This document shows positions 36,843 through 45,571 of a stretch of DNA of 64,000 nucleotides, one piece after another. Origin of the DNA: Beijerinckiaceae bacterium. GTDB taxonomy: Bacteria; Pseudomonadota; Alphaproteobacteria; Rhizobiales; Beijerinckiaceae. The stretch's first letter is position 1, and each line of letters begins with the position of its first letter. The position numbers and the translations under genes were made by a program. The DNA lies in assembly GCA_024304885.1 (NCBI GenBank), contig JALJOM010000003.1:1212110-1276109 (forward strand), in the 5' to 3' direction. The notes under the pieces are model-generated. The model worked only from the letters and a program-made list of their open reading frames with translations, had not been told where the DNA came from and ran no database searches.

Positions 36843-39107
36843 TCACGGCGGGGCGCCGTCGTCGGCGTCGGCCCGATCGCGCGCGTGCTCGAGCCCCGGT
36901 GCCGTGACGATGCCCTCGTCGTCGGCGTCCGAGCCCTCGGAGAGAGGCGCGCTGCGGCCCCAGCGCGGTTTCGGTGCCTTCGACCAAGGCCGATCCTCGT
37001 TCGGCCCGCGTGCGGTGCGCTGCGTGATGCCCTTCTCGGTGAAGGCCAAGGTCAATGCGCCGGTCTGGCGCAGCGTGTCGCGGTCGATGACGAGGCTCGC
37101 TGCGCATCCGATTGGTGCGAAGCGCGGCGTGACGACGATGTCGGCGCGGACGCAATCCTCGGCGAAGGCGGCCTTGTCGAGGACCAGCGCGAGAATGCGC
37201 CCGTTCTGCAGCTCGCCGATGCAGCCGGTCTCGTCGCAGGCGGCCTTGCGGACGGCCTCGCGGCCCGCCCGCCCGTCGGCATCGGCGCGCAGCCATTGCT
37301 CGGCGGCGAACAGGCTCGGGCGCGATCCGATGACCGTGAGCTTGCCGTCCGGGCCTCGCAGCGCCACGGCTTCGCCCGTCGGTGCGATCGCGACGTCGAA
37401 AGCCTGGCCCGCCGTCACGCCGACGAAGCCGACGAGCGCGAAGGGAATGGCCATGGCGCGAAAGGTCCAGGTGCGCCACAGGACCACCGAGAGCACGGCG
37501 AGGGAGAGGAAGACGATTGCCCAAGGCGCGAAGGCGGGCAGGTGGAGTGTCGCGCCCGGCAAATGACCGGCGACCCGCGCCGCGGTCATGATCCCGTCCA
37601 TCACGAGCCCGAGACCGCTCCAGATCCAGGCGTCGAGCCCGAGCGGGCTGAGCAGGGCGCCGAGCAGCGAGCCGGGCACGACGAGGAACCCGACGACGAA
37701 CGAGGCCGTCGCGGCCGTGGCGCAGAGGGTCGTGAGGACCATCGCACCGAATCCGTTCCGCGTGAGCCGCATGAAAGCGTCGACCCGAGGACGGTGCTTT
37801 TCCCGTATCCCGTCACGCAAGGTCGGCCGGTAGAGTTGCTCGCGCTCGCGCGCCATGGCGTCGAGGCGCGCCTCGTAGACGGCGACGAGCGCGGCGACGG
37901 CGGCGAAGGAGAGCTGGAAGCTCGCCCCGAAAAGCGCCTCCGGCTCGGTCACGATCACGGCCAGGGCCGCCAAAGCGAGGTTGCGCATGCTGAGCGCCTG
38001 TCGATCGAGCAGCACGGCGCCGAGCAGGATCAAGGTCATGAACATGGCGCGGTCCGTGCTGACGGACGAGCCGGTCGAAAGATCGTAGAAGATCGCGAGA
38101 AAGACGGCGCCGAAGGCCGCCCATTTCTTGATCGGATAGCGCAATACCAGCGTCGGGCTCAGTGCGAGAATGCGGCGCAGGCCCACGAAGCAGATCGCCG
38201 CCACGAGCGTCATCTGCTGTCCGGAGATCGCGATCATGTTGGAAAGTCCGGCCTCGCGGATGACCTCGTTCGCCTCGCCGGACATGAGATCCCGCTTGCC
38301 GGTGACCATCGAGACCAGGATCGCTCCGGACTCTCCGCCGATGACGGAATCGATGCGCCGCGACAAGGCGTTGCGGCCTCGATCGAGCGCCATGAGGGCC
38401 TCGAGCTCGAGCGACGGCGCGACCGGCGCGGTCAAGCTCTCGATCTTGCCGAGCGTGTTGCCGACCGCACCGAGCCGCGCGAAATAAGCATCGCGCGCGA
38501 AATCATAGCCCCCCGGCAGGCTCGCCCGAGCGGGCGGCAGCAGGCGCGCCTTCAGGCGCACATAGGTCCCGGCCTCGAAAGGCGGCGTGCGCCGCGTGGT
38601 CAGGCGCACGCGAGCCGGCGTCGCGTCCGGCGCGAGGCCCTCCGCCTTGTGGACCGCCAGGACGAAACGAGCGCCCTTGCGGCGAAAGTCCATCTGCTCG
38701 ACGAAGCCCTCGACCGTCGCGATGGTGGTTCGCTCGATCACCGGTGCCGCGACCCGCGCCGTGCGCCAGGCCGCCGAAAGCTCGCCGGCGAAGAAGGCGC
38801 AGAGCGCACAAAAGGCGAAGAAGACGGCTCTGTGCTCGCGCGTGCGCCAGGCGAGCCAGCCGCAGGCGAGCGCCGCCGGCAGCACGAGCCAAAGGGAGGG
38901 ATCGCGTTCGGCGGTCAGATAGGCGATCGCGCCCGCGCCGGCGGCGACCGGAAGCCAGAGAAACGGCCGGCGCAGCGCGACCTCGGTCTCGGCGGCGCGC
39001 TCGACGTGCCGTCGAAACGCAGTGAGGCTCGCGGCGAGCCTTCGGGCAACACCCGAGGTTCCTGCCCCGCCTCGATCCGCCGTTGCTGTTCCCGCCCCTT
39101 GGAGCAT
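36843..39107 (-). CDS. comEC: ComEC/Rec2-type competence membrane protein
   Basis: A 754-residue polytopic membrane protein of the ComEC/Rec2 family, which forms the channel for single-stranded DNA uptake. N-terminal helices precede a DUF4131-like OB domain (about residues 100-200); the Competence domain has SGQQMTLVAAICF (usual S-G-x-H in many, with Q here), GSSVSTDRAMFM, the usual A-x-R-A replaced by TDRA, and FGASFQLSFAAVAALV. The C-terminal part resembles the beta-lactamase-like region but lacks its HxHxDH metal motif, as is common in Hyphomicrobiales. A Pro/Arg/Asp-rich tail ends the protein. Whether the organism is competent is unknown. Confidence 0.88.
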   Translation of the reverse strand: MLQGAGTATADRGGAGTSGVARRLAASLTAFRRHVERAAETEVALRRPFLWLPVAAGAGAIAYLTAERDPSLWLVLPAALACGWLAWRTREHRAVFFAFCALCAFFAGELSAAWRTARVAAPVIERTTIATVEGFVEQMDFRRKGARFVLAVHKAEGLAPDATPARVRLTTRRTPPFEAGTYVRLKARLLPPARASLPGGYDFARDAYFARLGAVGNTLGKIESLTAPVAPSLELEALMALDRGRNALSRRIDSVIGGESGAILVSMVTGKRDLMSGEANEVIREAGLSNMIAISGQQMTLVAAICFVGLRRILALSPTLVLRYPIKKWAAFGAVFLAIFYDLSTGSSVSTDRAMFMTLILLGAVLLDRQALSMRNLALAALAVIVTEPEALFGASFQLSFAAVAALVAVYEARLDAMAREREQLYRPTLRDGIREKHRPRVDAFMRLTRNGFGAMVLTTLCATAATASFVVGFLVVPGSLLGALLSPLGLDAWIWSGLGLVMDGIMTAARVAGHLPGATLHLPAFAPWAIVFLSLAVLSVVLWRTWTFRAMAIPFALVGFVGVTAGQAFDVAIAPTGEAVALRGPDGKLTVIGSRPSLFAAEQWLRADADGRAGREAVRKAACDETGCIGELQNGRILALVLDKAAFAEDCVRADIVVTPRFAPIGCAASLVIDRDTLRQTGALTLAFTEKGITQRTARGPNEDRPWSKAPKPRWGRSAPLSEGSDADDEGIVTAPGLEHARDRADADDGAPP

Positions 39108-39288
39108 CGGCGCAGCCTAGCCTATTTTGCATTTGTCGTGTTCCGAAAGCAGTCATTCGTCAATCAATTCGGAAGTCACCGAGCACGACGAGTCCAGCCG
39201 AGCCGTGACCCGGTCGGGTGAACGCTTTTCGGCGAACCGGCTTTCGGTTCGCGTCGGGGGAAAAGTCGAAGAAAGCGAGCCGCATACC

Positions 39289-39308
39289 CATCCTGTCGGA
39301 ACAGGATG
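39289..39308 (-). terminator. Hairpin after the 39312 gene
   Basis: CATCCTGT and ACAGGATG pair over eight bases with a CGGA loop, starting four bases beyond the stop codon of the minus-strand gene at 39312. There is no U-rich tract on that strand. Confidence 0.45.
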
Positions 39309-39311
39309 CAC

Positions 39312-39806
39312 TCAGACTGCTTCCGCGTCATCCTGGCCGGCGTCGAGGATCCAGGTCCGGTCGCAGAAGGCGACGTAGATCCGCTCCTGGCCGAGCGCGA
39401 TGGCGAGCTCGATCGCGAGCTCGTTCAGCATGGCCTCGATCACCTCGTCCGGGAGATGGCCGAGATAGGCATGGACGGCCTCCCCGGTGAAGATCGCGAC
39501 CGGCTCGCGATCGGATCCCGCCGAACCGTCGGGGCGCGGCCAAGCGTAGGTCACCTCGGCACGCGTGAACATGCCGGAGAGCGCGGGCAGCCCGGCCTCG
39601 GTCCGGCGCTTCATCCAGGCGCGTGCCGTGCGCACCGCCTCGGAAACGTCGAAGACGCGGCCGGCCTCGGGATCCCATCCCTCGCGCAGGCCGACCGTGA
39701 TCCGGAAATCGCGGCGCGGACCCCGCGAGCCGGCGACGATCGTGTAATCCTCGCGGCGCGGCGGTGGGTTGCGGGCGTTGGCGTCGTCCACGATGATCTC
39801 CTTCAT
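39312..39806 (-). CDS. Conserved-looking hypothetical protein
   Basis: A 164-residue soluble protein that I cannot assign. The N-terminal part is charged (ARNPPPRREDYTIV), followed by a strand-rich stretch RDFRITVGLREGWD and a helical region EVIEAMLNELAIELAIALGQERIYVAF. The YVAFCDRTWILDA end recalls nothing specific. ATG 39806 was chosen; the frame is open to 39860. It lies divergent from the YCII/ECF42 pair and about 200 bases from comEC, with which it may not be co-transcribed because a hairpin follows it. Confidence 0.65.
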   Translation of the reverse strand: MKEIIVDDANARNPPPRREDYTIVAGSRGPRRDFRITVGLREGWDPEAGRVFDVSEAVRTARAWMKRRTEAGLPALSGMFTRAEVTYAWPRPDGSAGSDREPVAIFTGEAVHAYLGHLPDEVIEAMLNELAIELAIALGQERIYVAFCDRTWILDAGQDDAEAV

Positions 39807-39935
39807 CGAACGGTCGAATCCCCTCGTCGTCGAGCGGTCTCGCTGCCGGCACGGTAACAACGTCCACCCTTATCGAGCATGTCGGAATAGGGCATGCTCG
39901 TTCGTCCTCGTCACGGGTAGGAAGGGAAGACCACG

Positions 39936-40298
39936 ATGCTCTATGCCGTCCTCTGCTACGATTCGGAAGCGATCGTCGGGTCCTGGACGAAGCAAAAGGA
40001 CGACGCGGTCATGGCCGAGCACCTGGCCCACAACCGCAAGCTCGCCGCGGCCGGCAAGCTCGGCCCGGTCGTGCGGCTGATGCCGACGACGACGGCGACG
40101 ACGATCAGATCCGGCAAGGAGCCCGTCGTCCTCGACGGGCCGTTCGCCGAGACCAAGGAGCAATTTCTCGGGTTCTGGGTGCTCGACTGCTCGAGCCTCG
40201 AGGAGGCGATCGAGGCGGCGAAATCCTTCCTGCACGGATCGGGAGCGCTCGAGATTCGCCCGATCGCCTATTTCGAGCCGGGGGGCGGGCCGAAATGA
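39936..40298 (+). CDS. YCII/DGPF-domain protein
   Basis: A 120-residue protein of the YCII-related (YciI-like) family with the DGPFAETKEQFLGFWVLDC motif that names the DGPF group. Members have a dimeric alpha/beta barrel fold; the exact activity is not known. It is coded just before, and overlaps by four bases (ATGA), an ECF42-type sigma factor gene. This linkage is a known and diagnostic feature of ECF42, whose promoters typically drive DGPF genes. Expression of the pair is therefore probably autoregulated. Confidence 0.9.
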   Translation: MLYAVLCYDSEAIVGSWTKQKDDAVMAEHLAHNRKLAAAGKLGPVVRLMPTTTATTIRSGKEPVVLDGPFAETKEQFLGFWVLDCSSLEEAIEAAKSFLHGSGALEIRPIAYFEPGGGPK

Positions 40299-41569
40299 CC
40301 GACCTCGCCTGGATCGATGCCGCCGTTCGTGCCGCCCGGCCGCGGGCGATCGCGGCCTTGCTGCGCTATTTTCGCGACCTCGACACCGCGGAGGAGGCGT
40401 TCCAGGAAGCCTGCCTGCGCGCCCTGAGATCCTGGCCGCGCAATGGTCCGCCCCGCGATCCGGCCGCATGGCTCGTCCTCGTCGGCCGCAACTTCGGCGT
40501 CGACGAGATCAGGCGCCACAAGAAGCAGGACCCGCTGCCCGACGAGGAGCATGTCTCGGACCTCGAGGATGCCGAGGCGAGCCTCGCCGAGCGGCTCGAC
40601 GCGTCGCAATATCGCGACGACATCTTGCGCCTCCTGTTCGTCTGCTGCCATCCGGAGCTGCCCGCCGTCCAGCAGATCGCCCTCGCGCTTCGGGTCGTCT
40701 CCGGCCTCTCCGTCAAGGAGATCGCGCGGGCCTTCCTGGTCAGCGAGGCCGCGATGGATCAGCGCATCACGCGGGCGAAGCGCCGCATCGGCGAGGCCGA
40801 GATTCCGTTCGAGGCCCCCGGCGCGGTCGAGCGCGCGGAACGGCTCGGCGCCGTCGCCGCCATGATCTACCTTCTTTTCAACGAGGGCTATTCGGCGACG
40901 GGCGGCGATGCCCATGTCCGCGTCGGCTTGTGCGAGGAGGCGATCCGGCTCGCCCGCCTTCTGCTCGGCCTGTTTCCGAGCGAGAGCGAAGTCATGGGGC
41001 TTCTCGCCTTGCTGCTCTTGCAGCATGCCCGCGCCCCGGCCCGCCTCGATGCGACGGGAGCGATCGTGCTGCTCGACGATCAGGACCGCGGCCGCTGGGA
41101 TCGCGCCATGATCGCGGAGGGTCTCGCGCTCGTCGAGAAGGCCCTGCGCCACAAGACGCCGGGTGCCTACCAGATCCAAGCCGCGATCGCCGCGGAGCAC
41201 GCCGCCGCCGCTACGGCGCGCGACACGAGCTGGGGCAAGATCGATCAGCTCTATGTCGTTCTGGAAACCTTGCAGCCTTCCCCGGTCGTGACCCTCAACA
41301 GGGCCGTGGCCGTCTGCAAGATCCAGGGACCCGAGCCGGCGCTGGCAATGATCGAGCCGCTCGAGGCGCGACTTTCGACCTATTTCCACTTTTTCGGGCT
41401 CAAGGGCGGCCTGTTGCTCCAGCTCGGCCGCCACGACGAGGCCCGCATCGCCTTCGACCGCGCGATCGCGCTCGCTCACACGGCCCCGGAGGCCGCTCAC
41501 ATCAGGCAGCATATCGACCGTCTTCTGGAGACATGTGCCGAGGTCGCGCGTGACGACGCCTCGGCCTGA
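40295..41569 (+). CDS. ECF42-type RNA polymerase sigma factor
   Basis: A 424-residue sigma-70 family protein, much longer than ordinary ECF sigma factors (about 190). Region 2 (about residues 10-80, DLDTAEEAFQEACLRAL, WLVLVGRNFGVDEIRR) and region 4 (about 105-165, VSGLSVKEIARAFLVSEAAMDQRITRAKRRI) are followed by a long helical C-terminal extension with FNEGYSATGG and LLLQLGRHDEARIAFDRAI, as found in ECF42. In this group the extension, rather than a separate anti-sigma factor, is thought to matter for activity. No anti-sigma gene is present. It overlaps the DGPF gene by four bases. Confidence 0.9.
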   Translation: MTDLAWIDAAVRAARPRAIAALLRYFRDLDTAEEAFQEACLRALRSWPRNGPPRDPAAWLVLVGRNFGVDEIRRHKKQDPLPDEEHVSDLEDAEASLAERLDASQYRDDILRLLFVCCHPELPAVQQIALALRVVSGLSVKEIARAFLVSEAAMDQRITRAKRRIGEAEIPFEAPGAVERAERLGAVAAMIYLLFNEGYSATGGDAHVRVGLCEEAIRLARLLLGLFPSESEVMGLLALLLLQHARAPARLDATGAIVLLDDQDRGRWDRAMIAEGLALVEKALRHKTPGAYQIQAAIAAEHAAAATARDTSWGKIDQLYVVLETLQPSPVVTLNRAVAVCKIQGPEPALAMIEPLEARLSTYFHFFGLKGGLLLQLGRHDEARIAFDRAIALAHTAPEAAHIRQHIDRLLETCAEVARDDASA

Positions 41570-41658
41570 CCGAGCCGACCGGGACGATGATCCGGCGAGC
41601 GTGCAGAGACCACGACCCGGCTTGACCTCGAGAGCACGACCGTCGAAAGTGCCTGCGC

Positions 41659-42156
41659 ATGATTCGCAAGCTCCTCGAAGCCGTCCTCTTCACGAGCCGG
41701 TGGCTGCTCGCCTTCTTCCTGCTCGCTCTGGCATTCGCCCTCCTCGTCCTCGCGTTGAAGATGGGGCAGCATATCCATCATCTGCTGCCGCGCCTGTGGG
41801 AGGCGACCGAGACAGACGTGCTCGTCGAGATCCTCGGGCTCATCGACGCGACCTTCGCGGGCGCCTTGATCATCCTCGTCATCTTCTCGAGCTACGAGAA
41901 CTTCGTGTCGCGCATCGATATCGGCGCAGATACCTCTTGGCCCACATGGATGACCAAGATCGATTTCGGTGGGTTGAAGCTGAAGCTCATGTCGGCGATC
42001 ATCGTGATCTCCGCAATTCAGCTCCTGCGTGCCTTCATGGACGTCAAGAACACGACGGACCGGGAGCTGTTCTGGTTCGCCGGAATCCATATCGTCTTCG
42101 TCGTCTCGGCCGTGATGCTGGCGCTGACCGATCGGCTTTCGGCAAACGACCACTGA
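41659..42156 (+). CDS. YqhA/TIGR00645 family inner-membrane protein
   Basis: A 165-residue membrane protein of the YqhA family (UPF0114, TIGR00645), of unknown function. Four hydrophobic segments are visible at about residues 12-33, 62-78, 108-124 and 134-155. Conserved pieces are the LEAVLFTSRWLLAF start, DATFAGALIILVIFSSYENFVS, and GGLKLKLMSAIIVISAIQLL. Length matches the family. It is separated from the sigma factor gene by about 90 bases on the same strand and ends 12 bases before a family B repeat. Confidence 0.87.
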   Translation: MIRKLLEAVLFTSRWLLAFFLLALAFALLVLALKMGQHIHHLLPRLWEATETDVLVEILGLIDATFAGALIILVIFSSYENFVSRIDIGADTSWPTWMTKIDFGGLKLKLMSAIIVISAIQLLRAFMDVKNTTDRELFWFAGIHIVFVVSAVMLALTDRLSANDH

Positions 42157-42168
42157 CACCTCGTGCCT

Positions 42169-42285
42169 AGAGCGGGACGAGGAAATGCGTACACCGGTCC
42201 TCCGTCCGCATCCCGCTCTGAGCTTTTGGAATCGATCACATTTCATCACCTTGGATCAATTCGATCCGAAGTCATCGTGATCTAG
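42169..42285 (+). repeat. Repeat family B, standard copy
   Basis: CTAGAGCGGGACGAGG with CGCATCCCGCTC as left stem; GATCACATTTCATCACCT with GAAGTCATCGTGATC as right stem, ending CTAG. The final CTA is the stop codon of the minus-strand gene at 42282. Confidence 0.85.
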
Positions 42286-42995
42286 GCGCGCAACACGAAC
42301 AGGCTGCCGGTTCCACCCCGCCGCTTCAGCTCGGCGATGATCTCGCGCACTGCCTGATCCGAGGCATTGCCGGGTTTCTCGGGCAGGATTTCCTTGTTGC
42401 CGTAGGGTCGCGGCCCGATGCAGCCGACCACCCAGCCGACATGCGTCGCTTCGTGGATGAGAATATTGCGCTGTTGCTCGGTCGCACCACCCAGCACGCG
42501 AATGCAGGCGCCATCGTGCGTGTAGGCGGGCTTGCGTTTCTCACCCAGCTGCTTCACCACCTTGTTGCCCGTCTCGGCACGCAGGCCGTAGGGCTGATCG
42601 CGACCCACCATCCGGACATAGCCGATGTCCCATTTGTTCACCTTGCCGTCATTGGTCCGGTAGCGCTCGATCGTGGTAAAGTCCTTCTTGGCCTCGATGG
42701 CGCCTTTCACCACCAAGTGCACCCGCCGGCCCTCGAGCATCACGCATTCCTGGTGCTCGCCGGGAGCGAGCGGAATGTTGAACGGGTCGTCGAATCGCGC
42801 GAGCCGGACGGACCCGCCGACGAGCATCCTCATCGTTCCCCATAGCCCGCTGAGGAGCTTCTCTCTCGTCTGGTAGCGGGCGCCACGCTCCTCGGCAGTG
42901 AGGTCGTCCACATCGTCCTCGATGCTCCTGAGCGAGTGGTTGTAGATGAACTCGTCCTTCGGCCACCGCGTGTGCAATAGGGTCACGGTCTCCAC
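42282..42995 (-). CDS. Hypothetical protein with a His/Cys cluster
   Basis: A 237-residue soluble protein that I do not recognise with confidence. The C-terminal third contains NILIHEATHVGWVVGCIGPRP, with His181, His185 and Cys192. It can be read as an HExxH-like zinc site, or, more plausibly, as the H-(x)n-G-C-I arrangement of DUF5675/L,D-transpeptidase-like folds. Upstream there are strands such as RRVHLVVKGAIE and KWDIGYVRMVGR. The start codon is GTG 42995 with an AAGGAGGACT ribosome-binding site. The stop codon comes from repeat B. It is divergent from the lytic transglycosylase gene, which would fit a cell-wall role. Confidence 0.6.
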   Translation of the reverse strand: METVTLLHTRWPKDEFIYNHSLRSIEDDVDDLTAEERGARYQTREKLLSGLWGTMRMLVGGSVRLARFDDPFNIPLAPGEHQECVMLEGRRVHLVVKGAIEAKKDFTTIERYRTNDGKVNKWDIGYVRMVGRDQPYGLRAETGNKVVKQLGEKRKPAYTHDGACIRVLGGATEQQRNILIHEATHVGWVVGCIGPRPYGNKEILPEKPGNASDQAVREIIAELKRRGGTGSLFVLRA

Positions 42996-43312
42996 TGGCC
43001 AGTCCTCCTTGTCTCTTCGGCGGCAATTCAGGCGGGTTCAGCCGGGCATGGCAGCGGCGCGCTGCGCCGGGTGGCGGTCGTGACGTTTACCGCAGCGGCC
43101 GGGTCCGGATATGTGCGGGAGCGCACGGAGCCCGCCCGGAGCCGCCGAGCCGCCCGCGGCCGGATGCGTGCCGACTGGGCAGCACGGCCATGTTTTTGAT
43201 ATGAAGGGTCCGATTCGCGACGGGCAGAAGAGTCGCGATCATCGCCTCGGCTCGGGCTGGCGAGACCGGCCGGCGTTTCGTCCATGGCGGGAAAGCGTGA
43301 AAGGAGCACCGA
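42996..43312. other. Divergent intergenic region, nothing recognised
   Basis: This 317-base space holds the promoters of the hypothetical gene and the transglycosylase gene. It is highly G+C-rich and shows no repeat family member or RNA gene. Confidence 0.4.
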
Positions 43313-44131
43313 ATGAGGAAGGGCGGGAAGCTCGAGACAATCGCCAGCGCGGCCTCGATAGCGCTCGTGCTCGCGGCGGGCGAGGTGGGCGCTGCGCAAT
43401 GCGGCAACGGCGCGGCAGGCTTCGAGGCATGGAAGGATCAGTTCGCCGGCGAAGCGCGGGCGAGGGGCGTCAGCTCCAATGCCGTAGCGGCTCTCATGTC
43501 GACGCATTATTCTTCGGCGACGATCGCCGCCGACCGCGGCCAGAAGAGCTTCCGCCTGTCGCTCGATCAATTTCTCGCCAAGCGCGGCGGCTCCGCGATC
43601 GTCTCGCGCGGGCGTGCTCTCAAGCAGTCCCATGCCGCCCTCTTCGCCTCGATCGAGCAACGCTACGGCGTCCCGCCGGGACCGCTGCTCGCGATCTGGG
43701 GCATGGAGACGGGCTTCGGCAGCGTGCGCGGCAACCAGAGTGCCCTCTCGGCTGTGGCGACTCTCGCCTACGACTGCCGCCGTTCGGCCTATTTCACCGA
43801 CCAGCTCTATGCGGCCCTGACATTGGTCGATCGCGGGATCATGTCCGCCGGCACGCGCGGATCCATGCACGGCGAGATCGGCCACACGCAATTCTTGCCG
43901 AAGAACATCCTGAACTACGGCACCGGAAATCTCGACAACGCGTCCAATGCGCTCAATTCGACAGCGAATTTCTTGCGAGCGCATGGCTGGCAGCCGGGCG
44001 CGGGCTACCAGCCGGGTCAGCCCAATTTCGGCGCGATCCAGGCCTGGAATGCGGCTTCGGTCTATCAGCAAGCCATCGCGCTTCTCGGCCAGAAGATCGA
44101 CGGCGGCGAGGGCGGGTCTCGGACACGCTGA
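43313..44131 (+). CDS. Lytic murein transglycosylase, MltB-like
   Basis: A 272-residue family 103 (SLT_2) lytic transglycosylase that cleaves glycan strands of peptidoglycan in the periplasm. A signal peptide covers about residues 1-27 (ALVLAAGEVGAAQ, no lipobox Cys at +1). The catalytic Glu is in LLAIWGMETGFG; GEIGHTQFLPKNI and the QSALSAVATLAYDCRRSAYF block are family signs. AAAGGAG precedes ATG 43313. Unlike longer members it lacks a C-terminal peptidoglycan-binding domain. Its divergent neighbour with a His/Cys cluster may also act on the cell wall. Confidence 0.9.
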   Translation: MRKGGKLETIASAASIALVLAAGEVGAAQCGNGAAGFEAWKDQFAGEARARGVSSNAVAALMSTHYSSATIAADRGQKSFRLSLDQFLAKRGGSAIVSRGRALKQSHAALFASIEQRYGVPPGPLLAIWGMETGFGSVRGNQSALSAVATLAYDCRRSAYFTDQLYAALTLVDRGIMSAGTRGSMHGEIGHTQFLPKNILNYGTGNLDNASNALNSTANFLRAHGWQPGAGYQPGQPNFGAIQAWNAASVYQQAIALLGQKIDGGEGGSRTR

Positions 44132-44180
44132 GCGCCTCGCATCGGCTCGAGCCCGGAGCCGATCGCCGCGACGCCGAGGA

Positions 44181-45437
44181 TCAGGCTTCGGCGCGTGTCG
44201 GCTGCTCCGAGCCCGCGAGCAAGGGCGCGACGAGAGAGAGAAGCGCTCGGCGAAACGGCTCGAAGGCGAAATGGGTCTCGTAGAGGTGTCGCGTCGGGGC
44301 AAAGGCGCGATCCCCGGCGGGCGCATGCCTGCCGGCGAAGGCGTCGCGGAGCGCGGCCGAAAAGCTCGCCGCATCCGAGGCGAGCGTGACATTGCCGAGC
44401 CCGGCCGGATCGACGGCGATTCCTCGGAACGCGCAAGGCGTCGCAATCAAGGGAGCGCCGCAGGACAGTGCCTCGATCATCTTGATCGAGATCCCGTGCC
44501 CCTCGGTCGTCGGTAGGAGAACCGCCGCAGCATTCCCGTAGGCTGCCGCGAGATCGGCGACGCGCCCGAGGAACAAGGACGCGTGACGCTTGAGAAGGCT
44601 CGGCGCGCGCATGCGAAATTCCTGATCGACATTGCCGTAGATCCGGACCGGGATGTCCGGGGCGAGCGGCAGAACCTCGGTCAGGAACCAGACGAGGCCG
44701 AGGAAATTCGCATAGTTCGCGCTCGCGACGATGACGAGATCGGGCCCGCCCGGACCCGGCGCGATGGGCTCGACGGCCGGATAGAGCAGCGCATGACGCT
44801 TCTCGGGTAAGAGCGCGCGGAAGGCGGCGGCCTCCTCGTCGTTCAAATGGACGAGCAGATCGGCCCCGCGCAAAGCGTCGAGCTCGACCCTGAGCATGTC
44901 GTCGTAGCGGGCGACCGGGGGCACGGACCAGCCGGCGCGGTTGCGCAGATCATATTGGCGGGCCTGGAGGTCGTGCGTATCGAGCAGCACCGGGGCGCCG
45001 CCCGCGAGACGAAGGGCGGCCGGCATGCAGAAGAAATGATTGCAATGGACGAGATCGAGCGAAAGGCCGAGCGCAGGCCCGTCGGGGAGGGTAGCGAGCC
45101 GCGTCGTCGTCACGAGCATCTCGGCGTAGTTGCCGTGCAGCCATCGCCCCGCCGCGCGAAGGAACCTCGGATCGAGGAGCCGATGCCAGGGCATGCCGGA
45201 AAAGCATCTTCTGTCGGCCTCGAGGTCCTGCGACGCCGCGACATAGGCGCGGTGCCAGGGCGAGCCCTCGGTCGCGCCCGGCTGGTCGGCGACCGCGAGG
45301 CTCGTCACCGTCGCCCCCAGGGTCCGATAGGCCCGTGCCTGGGACACGAAGACCTTGTGGCTGCCGCAGGAATGCCACGCCGGGTGGACGAGAAGGACGT
45401 TCTTTCCCGATAGCGGGAGGCGCGCCTTCGATGCCAC
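44181..45437 (-). CDS. Glycosyltransferase, GT4-like
   Basis: A 418-residue GT-B-fold glycosyltransferase with an N-terminal acceptor domain (NVLLVHPAWHSCGSHKVF, DLVHCNHFFCMPAA, DTHDLQARQYDLR) and a C-terminal nucleotide-sugar domain (LVIVASANYANFLGL, RIYGNVD, LLPTTEGHGISIKMIEALSCGAPLIAT). The last stretch is the E-x7-E-like element of retaining GT4 enzymes. It has no membrane segments and probably acts at the cytoplasmic face. GTG 45437 was chosen because upstream residues lack character and this leaves 134 bases to the divergent radical SAM gene. Donor and acceptor are unknown. Confidence 0.8.
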   Translation of the reverse strand: MASKARLPLSGKNVLLVHPAWHSCGSHKVFVSQARAYRTLGATVTSLAVADQPGATEGSPWHRAYVAASQDLEADRRCFSGMPWHRLLDPRFLRAAGRWLHGNYAEMLVTTTRLATLPDGPALGLSLDLVHCNHFFCMPAALRLAGGAPVLLDTHDLQARQYDLRNRAGWSVPPVARYDDMLRVELDALRGADLLVHLNDEEAAAFRALLPEKRHALLYPAVEPIAPGPGGPDLVIVASANYANFLGLVWFLTEVLPLAPDIPVRIYGNVDQEFRMRAPSLLKRHASLFLGRVADLAAAYGNAAAVLLPTTEGHGISIKMIEALSCGAPLIATPCAFRGIAVDPAGLGNVTLASDAASFSAALRDAFAGRHAPAGDRAFAPTRHLYETHFAFEPFRRALLSLVAPLLAGSEQPTRAEA

Positions 45438-45571
45438 GCCGAGATTCGTTTCCGGGCTCAAGACAGGACGGCACTCCCGATCGCGACCTCGCTCGGCTTC
45501 TCGTCGCGAGCGACCGAGGCCGGCGCGCACCCCTCTATCACGTCTTGCGCGGCAGCGAGCACGGAAGGTAC

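Noticed and set aside
36834-39221. Plus-strand open frame of 795 codons across comEC
   Set aside because: It is the antisense shadow of comEC, whose membrane segments and competence motifs are clear on the minus strand.
42282-42995. HExxH zinc metalloprotease call for the HEATH motif
   Set aside because: There is no downstream Glu or His at a usual metzincin or gluzincin position, and the nearby Gly-Cys-Ile offers an alternative reading, so no enzyme name was given.
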